Part shown: positions 1 to 6,710 of the stretch, piece by piece
Layout: the number at the start of each line of letters is the position of its first letter
Numbering within the stretch: the first letter of the stretch is position 1
From: Symbiobacteriaceae bacterium
GTDB taxonomy: Bacteria > Bacillota_E > Symbiobacteriia > Symbiobacteriales > Symbiobacteriaceae
Reading direction: 5' to 3'
Assembly (NCBI GenBank): GCA_027356675.1
Contig: DAHVXO010000358.1
Span: forward strand, 1-8,632
Length of the DNA: 8,632 nucleotides
Made by a program: the position numbers and the translations under genes
Notes under the pieces: model-generated
Told to the model about the DNA's origin: nothing
The model's database searches: none
The model's input: only the letters and a program-made list of their open reading frames with translations

Positions 1-36
1 GAAAGGCCCGGGACCACTGCTGGTCCCGGGCCTTTC
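1..36 (-). terminator. Rho-independent-type terminator of the hisS-aspS operon
   Basis: A perfect 16-bp inverted repeat (1-16 with 21-36) encloses the 4-base loop CTGC. It lies four bases past the aspS stop codon in the direction of transcription. The outer base pairs are GAAAG/CTTTC, so the stem ends in a U-rich 3' arm. Any further U-tract would lie beyond the window edge. Position and symmetry make it the natural end of the hisS-aspS transcript, and it could also act on a convergent gene outside the window. Confidence 0.85.
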
Positions 37-39
37 GCC

Positions 40-1836
40 TTACACGTCCGACTTGATATGCAGTTCCCGCAACTGCTTGGGCGCCACCTCACCGGGGGCC
101 TCCATCATCAGGTCAGTGGCCTTGGCGGTCTTGGGGAAGGCGATCACGTCCCGGATCGACTGTCGCCCCGCCAGCAGCATCACGAAGCGGTCGAGGCCGA
201 AGGCGATGCCGCCGTGGGGCGGTGCACCGTATTCGAAGGCGTCCAGCAGGAAGCCGAACTTGGCCTGCGCCTCCTCGACCGTGAAGCCTAGCATCTCAAA
301 CATGCGGTTCTGCAGGGGCCGCTGGTGAATCCGGATCGACCCGCCGCCCAGCTCCACGCCGCCCAGCACCAGGTCGTAGGCGTTGGCCCGAATCGAAGAC
401 AGCTCCGCCTGGGTCGCCTCGGGCCGGAAGATCATCTCCAGGTCATCTGGATGCGGCGCCGTGAACGGGTGGTGGACCGCCACGAAGCGGTTCTCCTCGT
501 CATCCCACTCCAGCAGCGGAAAGTCGACGACCCAGAGCAGCTTGAAGTCCCTGGGGTCCCGGAGGCCCAGCCGGCTGCCCATCTCCAGGCGCACAGCGCC
601 CAGCGAGGCGGCCAGCACACTCGGCTGATCAGCCACAAACAGCAGGAGGTCGCCGGCTTGACCATCCAGTCGCCGCACGATCTCGGTCATCTGCGCCGCG
701 GTCAGGAACTTGCTGAAGCCGGCCTTGACCTCGCCCTCTGCGCCGATAATGGCATAGGCCATCCCCTTCGCCTTGTAGGTCTTCGCGAGTTCGACGATCT
801 CATCGATCTGCTTACGGGAATAGCCGCCGCAGCCCTTGGCGTTGATGCCTTTGACCTGCCCGCCGGCGTCCACCGCGCCCTTGAAGACACCAAAGCCGCA
901 GTCGGCGGCGATGTCGCTGATGTCGGCAAACTCCATGCCGAAGCGCACATCAGGCTTGTCCGAGCCGAAGCGGGCCATGGCGTCGGCGTAAGTCATGCGG
1001 GGGAACGGCAGCGTCAGCTCGATGCCAAGCGCATCGCGGAAGACCTGGGCGACCATGTGCTCCATAATGCCCAGGACGTCATCCCGCTCGACGAAGGACA
1101 TTTCCACGTCGATCTGGGTGAATTCGGGCTGCCGGTCGGCCCGGAGATCCTCATCCCGGAAGCAGCGGACGATCTGAAAGTACCGCTCGAGTCCCGCCAC
1201 CATGGAGAGCTGCTTGAAGAGCTGCGGGGACTGGGGCAGGGCATAGAACTTGCCGGGATTGACCCGGGAAGGCACCAGGTAATCCCGAGCGCCCTCGGGG
1301 GTCGACTTGGTGAGCATGGGGGTCTCAATCTCGATGAAGCGGTGGTTGTCGAGGAAGTCCCGCACCGACTTGGTGACCCGGTGGCGCAGGATCAGGTTCT
1401 GCTGCATCTCGGGACGCCGCAGGTCGAGGTAGCGGTACTTCAGGCGCACCAGTTCGTCGACCCCGGCATCATCCTGGATGTAAAAGGGTGGCGTTTTAGC
1501 GGGGTTGAGGATCCGCAACTCCTGGGCCCGGAGCTCCCAGCGCCCGGTGGGCAGGTTCGGGTTGACCGCCTCCGGCGCCCGCTCCACCAGCTCACCCCGC
1601 ACGGCCAGCACGTACTCGCTACGAACCTGCTCGGCCTTCTCAAAGTGATGGCTCACGTCGGCGGAGTCGAAGACCACCTGGACGATGCCGGTCCGGTCCC
1701 GGAGGTCGACAAAGATCAGTGCGCCGTGGTCCCGACGCCGCTGCACCCAGCCGTTGACGGTGATCACCTGACCAACTTGCTCGGCCCCGACCTCGCCGCA
1801 AAATTGCGTCCGCTTCATGCCTTCGTTGGGTGTCAT
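40..1836 (-). CDS. aspS: Aspartyl-tRNA synthetase
   Basis: This class II synthetase charges tRNA-Asp (or tRNA-Asp and tRNA-Asn if non-discriminating) in the cytoplasm. The 598 residues match the usual bacterial length. An N-terminal OB-fold anticodon-binding domain (about 20-110, with RRRDHGALIF at 33-42) is followed by the catalytic core. Visible core signatures are YRYLDLRRPEM near 135-144, TPEGARDYLVPSR at 179-191, QSPQLFKQL at 202-210, motif 2 FRDEDLRADRQPEFTQ at 226-241 and motif 3 GLDR at 547-550. The bacterial GAD insertion lies between motifs 2 and 3. The ATG at 1836 is chosen because GGGGAGG (1851-1845) sits eight bases upstream; the in-frame ATG seven codons in has no good site. The start overlaps the hisS stop as ATGA, implying translational coupling. 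His37 follows RRRD, where discriminating enzymes carry Leu, so the enzyme may also charge tRNA-Asn. Confidence 0.97.
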   Translation of the reverse strand: MTPNEGMKRTQFCGEVGAEQVGQVITVNGWVQRRRDHGALIFVDLRDRTGIVQVVFDSADVSHHFEKAEQVRSEYVLAVRGELVERAPEAVNPNLPTGRWELRAQELRILNPAKTPPFYIQDDAGVDELVRLKYRYLDLRRPEMQQNLILRHRVTKSVRDFLDNHRFIEIETPMLTKSTPEGARDYLVPSRVNPGKFYALPQSPQLFKQLSMVAGLERYFQIVRCFRDEDLRADRQPEFTQIDVEMSFVERDDVLGIMEHMVAQVFRDALGIELTLPFPRMTYADAMARFGSDKPDVRFGMEFADISDIAADCGFGVFKGAVDAGGQVKGINAKGCGGYSRKQIDEIVELAKTYKAKGMAYAIIGAEGEVKAGFSKFLTAAQMTEIVRRLDGQAGDLLLFVADQPSVLAASLGAVRLEMGSRLGLRDPRDFKLLWVVDFPLLEWDDEENRFVAVHHPFTAPHPDDLEMIFRPEATQAELSSIRANAYDLVLGGVELGGGSIRIHQRPLQNRMFEMLGFTVEEAQAKFGFLLDAFEYGAPPHGGIAFGLDRFVMLLAGRQSIRDVIAFPKTAKATDLMMEAPGEVAPKQLRELHIKSDV

Positions 1837-3140
1837 ACGGATTGCCTCCCCGCAGCAGTGATGTGTCTGATGAGCTGGGCAAGCGGCACGCTCTCCTGGT
1901 TGCCAGCGTCCATGTCCTTGACAATAAGGTTGCCAGTGCGCACCTCTTCTTCACCGAGGATGATGACGAAGCGGGAGCGCTGCTTGCCGGCGTACTTCAT
2001 CTGCGCCTTGAGCGACCGGCCCAGATAGTCGACGTCGGCGCAGAGACCGGCCTTGCGAAGCTGATAGACCAGCTCGAGTCCCAGCGGACGGGACTCCGGG
2101 CCCATGTTCGCCACGAAGGCGTCCAAGCGGGGCCGTTCCTGGAACGGCTCCTTGATGCCCAGTTCCTCCAGCACCATCAGCACTCGCTCCATGCCCATGC
2201 CGAACCCGACGCCCGGGGTCGGTTTGCCGCCCACCACCTCGATGAGCCCGTCGTACCGCCCGCCGCCCCAGAGGGTGGATTGGGCGCCCAACTTCGGGTG
2301 GAGCACCTCAAAGACGGTCTTGGTGTAGTAGTCCAGGCCCCGCACGATGCGGGTGTCCACCTGGTACTTGACCCCGAGCATCTGTAGGTTGGTCAAAAGG
2401 CCATCCCAGTGAGTCTTGCACTCGACGCACAGGTAGTCCAGGCCCACGGGGGCGGTTGTCGTGGCGGGGTGTCGCGCGTCCTTCTTGCAATCCAGCAGCC
2501 GCAGCGGGTTCTTTTCGATGCGGGTGTTGCAGTCTGCGCAGAGCTCATGCAGGTGCGGTCGGAAGTGTTCCTGCAGCGCCTCGCGGTAGCGAGGCCGGCA
2601 GTGCGGGCAGCCGATGGAGTTGACGCTGACGACCAGCCCATCCAGGCCAAGGCGGCCGACCAGGTCGATGCCCAGGTAGATCACCTCGGCGTCCACCGCC
2701 GGGTCCTGCGACCCGAAGACCTCCACGTCAATCTGGTTGAAGCCCCGGAAGCGGCCCTTCTGCACGTTTTCGTACCGGAACGCCGGGCCGTAGGCATAGA
2801 GCTTGGTCGGCTGGGTCTGGTTGGGCAGCCCGTTCTCCAGGTAAGCCCGCACCAGCCCGGCGGTGAACTCGGGCCGCATGGCCATGCGGCGAGGGTCCGG
2901 ATCATCGCCCCGCGGCACAATGTTGAACATCTCTTTGGAGACGATGTCGGTCGTGGCCCCCACCCCATGGATGAAGAGGTCAACGTATTCGACTATCGGG
3001 GGTCGCAACTCCTGGTAACCGTACAGATGGGCCACCTGCCGGAAGACCGCCTCCAGCCTCTGCCACTGGTAGCTGTCGCGCCACCCGAAGGCCTCGCCGG
3101 GCAGGACATCATTGAACCCCTTCGGCGCTTGCATGGACAC
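1833..3140 (-). CDS. hisS: Histidyl-tRNA synthetase
   Basis: This class II synthetase forms His-tRNA(His) in the cytoplasm and is the first gene of the hisS-aspS operon. With the start chosen here it has 435 residues, normal for the family. Visible are the N-terminal MQAPKGFNDVLPGE, a motif 2 region with GPAFRYENVQKGRFRGFNQI (118-137), the histidine-specific loop RGLDYYTKTVFE (267-278) and motif 3 GVGFGMGMERVLM (310-322). The C-terminal part is the usual anticodon-binding domain. Cysteine pairs CPHC (178-181), CADC (201-204) and CVEC (238-241), plus Cys218, lie in the insertion between motif 2 and the histidine loop and suggest a metal-binding knuckle. The most upstream GTG (3149) lies inside the ribosome binding site AGGAGG (3154-3149), so GTG at 3140, eight bases after it, is preferred; ATG at 3134 is the alternative. 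The stop overlaps the aspS start by four bases. Confidence 0.96.
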   Translation of the reverse strand: MSMQAPKGFNDVLPGEAFGWRDSYQWQRLEAVFRQVAHLYGYQELRPPIVEYVDLFIHGVGATTDIVSKEMFNIVPRGDDPDPRRMAMRPEFTAGLVRAYLENGLPNQTQPTKLYAYGPAFRYENVQKGRFRGFNQIDVEVFGSQDPAVDAEVIYLGIDLVGRLGLDGLVVSVNSIGCPHCRPRYREALQEHFRPHLHELCADCNTRIEKNPLRLLDCKKDARHPATTTAPVGLDYLCVECKTHWDGLLTNLQMLGVKYQVDTRIVRGLDYYTKTVFEVLHPKLGAQSTLWGGGRYDGLIEVVGGKPTPGVGFGMGMERVLMVLEELGIKEPFQERPRLDAFVANMGPESRPLGLELVYQLRKAGLCADVDYLGRSLKAQMKYAGKQRSRFVIILGEEEVRTGNLIVKDMDAGNQESVPLAQLIRHITAAGRQSV

Positions 3141-3148
3141 TGGGAGCA

Positions 3149-3154
3149 CCTCCT
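3149..3154 (-). promoter_or_regulatory. Ribosome binding site deciding the hisS start
   Basis: On the minus strand AGGAGG is followed by TGCTCCCA and then GTG at 3140, a spacing of eight bases. The in-frame GTG at 3149 overlaps the site itself and cannot be the start; the ATG at 3134 would be 14 bases away. Confidence 0.7.
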
Positions 3155-3181
3155 GAAATGAATCGAGGGGATGCGGGGCGC

Positions 3182-3210
3182 AAAATAAAACGGTAACGGC
3201 AAAAACATAA
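3182..3210 (-). promoter_or_regulatory. Weak candidate promoter for hisS-aspS
   Basis: On the minus strand TTATGT (3210-3205) and TATTTT (3187-3182) are separated by 17 bases in a locally AT-rich stretch between the transposase stop and hisS. The -10 matches the sigma-A consensus at four of six positions and the -35 poorly. No T-box, riboswitch or terminator is recognisable in these roughly 80 bases. This is the only promoter-like pair I can offer for the operon downstream of the insertion; transcription from the insertion sequence is an alternative. Confidence 0.3.
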
Positions 3211-3218
3211 CCGCGACC

Positions 3219-3840
3219 TCATGAGCACCAGGTTTCTTCCAGGTTCTTCAGGTAACCCGCTCGGTCTCGGCGGTAACGGGTACGCTGCCGCGCCGGCTCC
3301 TGAGACGCCCACCAGTGGGAGCGCTTTAGGCAGAACTCGGAGAATGGAACAAGGCGCAGCCGCCGAAGGACATCGGCTGGAGCATCGGTCGGGTCGTGGA
3401 AGGCAACCTGAGCGCCGTGTCGCATGACGTATTGGTTCCAGCTGCGCCGACCGGTGATGCGCCTGTGCTGGCCCTTGAGCCGGCGTAGGAAGCGCTCCAT
3501 GTCGTTATTGGTTCGGGGCAGGCGGGGTTCGCTGAAGCACGCGTAGAGCCCCTTTCCGAGGTTCTTGACCCATTTGGCTACATGGTCAACGAACGAGCGG
3601 TGCCGCGGATCAGTCTGCGCTTGTCGGTCAAGTTTCAATACGAAACTGTTCAGCTCCCAAGCTGCTTCGGCTGCGCGTTCCGGCCCGGGCAAGAACGGCG
3701 GTTGAATGCTGACTGGGTCGAGGATGCGCTCAATCTGGCGCAACCAGGTCTGTTGTTGCTTCAGTGTTTCGTAGGTTTCTCGGTGCTGCTCGTGTCGCAC
3801 AGCGATTTGGCGGAGTCGCTCCAATTCTGGAGCCCCCTTT
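3219..3840 (-). CDS. Transposase, downstream frame (catalytic Glu and C-terminus), reached by a -1 shift
   Basis: This frame continues the transposase. Its own nominal start would be a GTG at 3851 without a ribosome binding site, so it is more likely entered by a -1 shift at the A6G5 run, giving ...LEK-KGAPEL and a fusion of about 536 residues. It carries RTNNDMERFLRRLKGQHRR, where the Glu is the expected third catalytic residue, followed by TGRRSWNQYVMRHG, a C-terminal signature common in such transposases. The C-terminus is basic and ends in ETWCS at 3221-3219. The stop lies 78 bases before the hisS start, with no terminator between. Either the shift is programmed and the element is active, or one base was lost or gained and it is a pseudogene; the sequence alone does not decide. 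Confidence 0.7.
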
Positions 3841-4828
3841 TTTCCAGGCACCGCTGTAGTGACTGGCTGATCTCGTCCAGGGATTCATAGACTTTGACGC
3901 CTGGCAGGTCAAAGGGTGGGCGGCCGTCTTCGAGCAGCACCGCTCGTAGCGCCGTGGTGTAGTCTTTGACCACCTGACTGTCGGGATCCGAGCGGTCAGA
4001 AATCCGCTCCTCCACTGACTTGATGCCCCGAACTTCGATCTTGAGGTCTGTCTTCAGGGAGCGGTCGAGATTGATTGCCGGAAGGGCGATGTCTCGCAGG
4101 AAGTGAAAGTGGCAGAGTTGGTGTGGCACTCCGGGAAACAGGGCTTCGACCGCCAGGCGAATCGCTTTCTGGGCATCGCTGACCACGCCGAGGATGGGCA
4201 ACCCGAGTGCTGCAATCGGCTGAAGGAGTTCCTTCAGGCTGGCCGCGTCGCTGGTGACCAGGTTCTTGGCAGCCAGCGTCGTACCCGTTAGGACCTCGCG
4301 CACGACCCACAAGGTCTCATTGCCCTTCTCAGGTTGAACACCGTCCAAAGAGACGATGATTCCCCCGTTGGCGAGCATCTGCGACCGCCGCTCCGTCACT
4401 CGTTCGGCGGCACTGCAGCTGAGCAAGAACGAGTAAGCTTCGTAGAGGTTTTGGACCTCACGCTCAGAGATCGGCACGTTCCGCTCACGTAGCGCCTCAT
4501 GGATCTCCTTGCGAGTGTTGTGCTCGTACAAGCGCAGGTAGCCCACCTGCGCTACCACGTCCATGCCATAGCTGTGGTTCCGCAAGCTCAAGGACTCAGC
4601 CTCAGCTGACCTGGTGATGGGGCGGGGACCCGGGCAACTGGGGTTGGGGCAACGGTAGCCGTGGCTCGCGACGAAAACCGATTCTGTTAACGTGATGATG
4701 TGCTTTCGCCAAACGGCATGACAATAGCGAAGTCGACTTTCACAGTGCTGACAAACCATCACTTCCGGAACGAAATAGGTTCGGCGAACATTTGTGAATG
4801 ACTTCGGCTTCTTCACGGCGGCCACCAC
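3761..4828 (-). CDS. Transposase, upstream frame (N-terminal and first catalytic part)
   Basis: This 355-codon frame encodes most of a DDE transposase of the MULE-like/IS256-like superfamily; I do not recognise the exact IS family. Residues 26-65 form a probable zinc finger (CQHC at 26-29, then Cys60 and Cys65). An RNase H-like core follows: SLDG with Asp162, VVSDAQ with Asp218, and CHFH at 239-242, the C/H pair that MULE-type enzymes carry after the second Asp. The third acidic residue is absent here. It lies in the next frame (3219-3840), so this product alone should be inactive. From about residue 330 (A6G5 run, 3843-3833) the in-frame sequence becomes an unrelated tail of some 25 residues. 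The start is uncertain: GTG codons at 4828, 4825 and 4816 are possible and none has a strong ribosome binding site. Confidence 0.75.
   Translation of the reverse strand: MVAAVKKPKSFTNVRRTYFVPEVMVCQHCESRLRYCHAVWRKHIITLTESVFVASHGYRCPNPSCPGPRPITRSAEAESLSLRNHSYGMDVVAQVGYLRLYEHNTRKEIHEALRERNVPISEREVQNLYEAYSFLLSCSAAERVTERRSQMLANGGIIVSLDGVQPEKGNETLWVVREVLTGTTLAAKNLVTSDAASLKELLQPIAALGLPILGVVSDAQKAIRLAVEALFPGVPHQLCHFHFLRDIALPAINLDRSLKTDLKIEVRGIKSVEERISDRSDPDSQVVKDYTTALRAVLLEDGRPPFDLPGVKVYESLDEISQSLQRCLEKRGLQNWSDSAKSLCDTSSTEKPTKH
3818..3843 (-). other. Candidate -1 frameshift site: A6G5 slippery run plus stem-loop
   Basis: The minus strand reads CTG GAA AAA AGG GGG in the upstream frame; slipping back one base on A6 gives AAA AAG GGG GCT in the downstream frame. 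Four bases after the A-run, GCTCCA (3833-3828) pairs perfectly with TGGAGC (3823-3818) around the loop GAAT, a 6-bp stem of the kind that stimulates frameshifting. Transcriptional slippage adding one A would give the same product. Confidence 0.5.
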
Positions 4829-4931
4829 CCGGGCGAAAGTCCCGTGAGCACCAAGACTCAGGGCTTATCACCAGTTCGCGACTCAATGGGAGAATCCTTC
4901 CAATGCATTGCGGCTTTTGCCGACACCGAAC

Positions 4932-4959
4932 AAAGAAACCCACAGGACATCTCCTGCGG
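4932..4959 (-). terminator. Terminator of the HxlR-type regulator gene
   Basis: On the minus strand CCGCAGGA (4959-4952) pairs with TCCTGTGG (4947-4940) across a GATG loop, eight pairs with one G-U, followed by GTTTCTTTG (4940-4932). It starts 17 bases after the stop codon at 4976. This is a typical intrinsic terminator. Confidence 0.75.
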
Positions 4960-4975
4960 GCGGGTTCCCATCAGA

Positions 4976-5299
4976 TTAGAGGTCGACCCACACGTCGCCC
5001 CAGTTCTGGATGGCTTCCACCACGGGTTCCAGGGCGAGCCCTTTGCCCGTGAGTTCATACTCAATCAAGACCGGCTTGGTGTTGTAGACATGCCGGGTGA
5101 GGATCTCCTGGTCTTCGAGCTCCTTCAGTCGTTCGGAGAGCAGGCGGTCGCTGATCGCCGGCATCTGTTGCTTGAACTCGGTGAAGCGCCGTTTGCCGCC
5201 CATGAGAATCCGGATCATCAAGCCTGTCCAGCGTTTGCCCAGTAGATCAATGGCAGCTTCATACTTGGCGTCCATCTGATCGTAGTCCGTGGTGACCAC
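4976..5299 (-). CDS. HxlR-family winged-helix transcriptional regulator
   Basis: The 107-residue protein is a small DNA-binding regulator of the HxlR (MarR-like) type, cytoplasmic and expected to act as a dimer. The family pattern is visible: LLGKRWTGLMIRILMGGKRRFTEF without its usual leading Cys-Pro (start near 19), then ISDRLLSERLKELEDQEIL as the recognition region (about 49-67), and the wing VLIEYELTGKGLALEPVV with a C-terminal NWG. It contains no cysteine at all, whereas family members such as YodB sense electrophiles through an N-terminal Cys. The start is ambiguous: GTG at 5299 has GAAGG six bases upstream; ATG at 5275 (residue 9) lacks a site. It lies downstream of the nitronate monooxygenase gene but beyond that gene's terminator, so it is probably its own transcription unit. 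Its target is unknown. Confidence 0.9.
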   Translation of the reverse strand: MVTTDYDQMDAKYEAAIDLLGKRWTGLMIRILMGGKRRFTEFKQQMPAISDRLLSERLKELEDQEILTRHVYNTKPVLIEYELTGKGLALEPVVEAIQNWGDVWVDL

Positions 5300-5394
5300 C
5301 TCCCACCTTCAGTTTAGCATGTTTGTTGCCAAAAGTAAGTGTCTATCGGGATGAGATTAGCACCCACCCCCAATCCAATCCAATACAGAAAACA

Positions 5395-5414
5395 GGGAGG
5401 CCGATTGGCCTCCC
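5395..5414 (-). terminator. Terminator of the nitronate monooxygenase-like gene
   Basis: GGGAGGCC (5395-5402) and GGCCTCCC (5407-5414) form a perfect 8-bp stem around a four-base loop. On the minus strand it is followed by TGTTTTCTGT. It begins about 20 bases past the stop codon at 5434 and separates that gene from the HxlR-type gene. Confidence 0.85.
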
Positions 5415-5433
5415 CCCTTGTCATTCTTGCGCC

Positions 5434-6471
5434 TTATCGGTCCGCTGCGTCGGTGCAGAAGACCGTCTCCGTTGCGCCTATGCCGACCTCCACCGTCGCA
5501 GGTGTCAGCAAGCGGCGGAAGACCTCAGAGACCGGGACGATGTCGTGAATCTCGGCCACTCGCGGCCCGCAGAAGACCAGCCCGTTCTCAACATCGCCCT
5601 TTTGCGAACGGTTGAGCGCCGTGTAGATACAGTGCGACACGGCGTGGTTCTCCCTGTGCTGGCAGACCTTCAGGCAAAGAGCGCAGTTCACGCCCTCCTG
5701 GTCAAGGTTCGGCAACCGCTCGAACGTGTGCGGCACGATGGCCCGGGAGGCCATGCCGGTCGGGCTCCAGTACTCCACCTGGCTCCCGGTGGCCGCCAGC
5801 CAGGCCTGTTTCATCGCCGCCGATGCGGACGATTCCTCAGTCATGCCGAAACGGATGCCCATCTGCACGCCGTCGGCGCCCATCGCCAACGCCCGATCGA
5901 TGTCGGAGCGGTGCAAGATGCCACCTGCGGCGATGACTGGCCCCTTGAACCCATTGTCACGCAAGGCCTTGAGCACGGGCGGGAACAGGTCCCACGTGCT
6001 GATGTTGGGGTCCTCCGGGCCCAGGTGTCCCCCGGCCTGTCCACTCTCCACCACAACATGGGTAATCCCTTCGGTCCGGGCCGCAATCCGGGCCGCCTTC
6101 TCCGACGAGATGATGCAGAGCCCGGGAATGCCGGCTTGACCCAACTTCTTGAACGGTCCCCGCGCAAAGCCCGCACCGATGGTGACAAAATCGACCCGCT
6201 CCTCGATGCACACATCCAGGAGCCGGTCGAACAGCATTCCTGCGTACATCAGGTTGATGCCGAACAGGCCATTGGGCGTGAGCGCACGCGTCGCGCGGAT
6301 ATGGCGCCGCAGTTCTTCAGGCGGAATTCCCATGCCGCCAATGGTGCCGACGCCACCCTCGTTGGCCACCGCAGAGACCAAGGGGGCTAGCGAGACGCGG
6401 ATGGACATGCCCCCCTGGACGATAGCATAAGGGGCCGTCTTCGATCCGATCGTCAAGGATGGCAATTGCAT
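5434..6471 (-). CDS. Nitronate monooxygenase-like FMN-dependent TIM-barrel oxidoreductase (2-nitropropane dioxygenase family)
   Basis: The 345-residue protein belongs to the FMN-binding nitronate monooxygenase / 2-nitropropane dioxygenase / FabK superfamily. Evidence is the N-terminal IVQGGMSIRVSLAPLVSAVA (17-36), GGVGTIGG (39-46), ESGQAGGHLG (142-151, where His149 lies at the position of the family catalytic base), GPVIAAGGI (177-185) for phosphate binding and ADGVQMGIRF (199-208). There is no signal peptide, so it should be cytoplasmic. Family members oxidise alkyl nitronates, but many relatives have other or unknown substrates. The C-terminal part carries a cysteine group: Cys263, 266, 270 and 281, with Cys301 and Cys339 further on. 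The ATG at 6471 is chosen over the longer open frame (to 6723) because GGAGGG lies six bases upstream; the longer extension runs through the promoter and tRNA-operon terminator. It is probably monocistronic. Confidence 0.9.
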   Translation of the reverse strand: MQLPSLTIGSKTAPYAIVQGGMSIRVSLAPLVSAVANEGGVGTIGGMGIPPEELRRHIRATRALTPNGLFGINLMYAGMLFDRLLDVCIEERVDFVTIGAGFARGPFKKLGQAGIPGLCIISSEKAARIAARTEGITHVVVESGQAGGHLGPEDPNISTWDLFPPVLKALRDNGFKGPVIAAGGILHRSDIDRALAMGADGVQMGIRFGMTEESSASAAMKQAWLAATGSQVEYWSPTGMASRAIVPHTFERLPNLDQEGVNCALCLKVCQHRENHAVSHCIYTALNRSQKGDVENGLVFCGPRVAEIHDIVPVSEVFRRLLTPATVEVGIGATETVFCTDAADR

Positions 6472-6542
6472 GTGTATCCCTCCAAATCGAAGCACCTCAG
6501 GGTTCGGCGGCATTGATCCCCGAGCCGGGAGGTCTTGAGGAT

Positions 6543-6571
6543 ATTGTACACAGGCTACGCACCCTTGTGAA
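6543..6571 (-). promoter_or_regulatory. Sigma-A-type promoter of the nitronate monooxygenase-like gene
   Basis: On the minus strand TTCACA (6571-6566) and TACAAT (6548-6543) are 17 bases apart; each matches the consensus at five of six positions. Transcription would start near 6536, giving a leader of about 65 bases that ends in the ribosome binding site GGAGGG (6483-6478). Confidence 0.65.
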
Positions 6572-6710
6572 CAGGTCCTAAAAGCTACCGCCCAATTTTG
6601 GACCGGTCGATCGCGCGGTCTGTACCTGCAGATACACGCGGGGCCAACCGTTGGGATGATGCGGTCAGTGCCTGGCGACGATCGAGATCCCGAATGGTCA
6701 GCCAATAGCA

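Larger units (their letters stand above)
3212..4880 (-). mobile_element. Insertion sequence with a frameshifted MULE-like DDE transposase; ends tentative
   Basis: A single transposase read over two frames fills this segment, directly upstream of hisS and in the same direction. The ends are not certain. An imperfect inverted pair, CGCGACCTCATGA at 3212-3224 and CGCGAACTGGTGA on the minus strand at 4880-4868, matches at 10 of 13 positions; a match this weak could occur by chance, and no target duplication flanks it. Separately, the 9-base TGAGCACCA occurs in direct orientation at 3222-3230 and 4845-4853 and could be a target duplication or a subterminal repeat. The second reading would place the transposase's last codons in target DNA. 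The insertion itself is well supported by its coding content; the boundaries are good to within some tens of bases. Confidence 0.65.

Noticed and set aside
325..2028. Long open frame of 567 codons on the plus strand, opposite aspS
   Set aside because: It is the antisense shadow of aspS in GC-rich DNA: composition is His/Arg/Gln/Val-rich with no family signature, and the minus-strand frame is an unmistakable synthetase.
2409..3161. Open frame of 250 codons on the plus strand, opposite hisS
   Set aside because: Antisense shadow of hisS, with no recognisable motif.
3155..3218. T-box leader or riboswitch upstream of hisS
   Set aside because: No T-box core (AGGGTGG-type) and no antiterminator/terminator pair is visible; the stretch is too short.
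4854..4931. The roughly 80 bases between the insertion sequence and the HxlR terminator, searched for an old hisS leader or a further gene
   Set aside because: Nothing recognisable beyond short chance hairpins such as GGCAAAAGCC.
5311..5339. Promoter for the HxlR-type gene: extended -10 TGCTAAACT on the minus strand (-10 TAAACT at 5316-5311)
   Set aside because: No acceptable -35, and transcription would begin about five bases before the GTG start, removing its ribosome binding site; I do not list it.
5323..6390. Open frame of 355 codons on the plus strand, opposite the nitronate monooxygenase-like gene
   Set aside because: Antisense shadow; the minus strand carries clear FMN-barrel motifs, a ribosome binding site, a promoter and a terminator.
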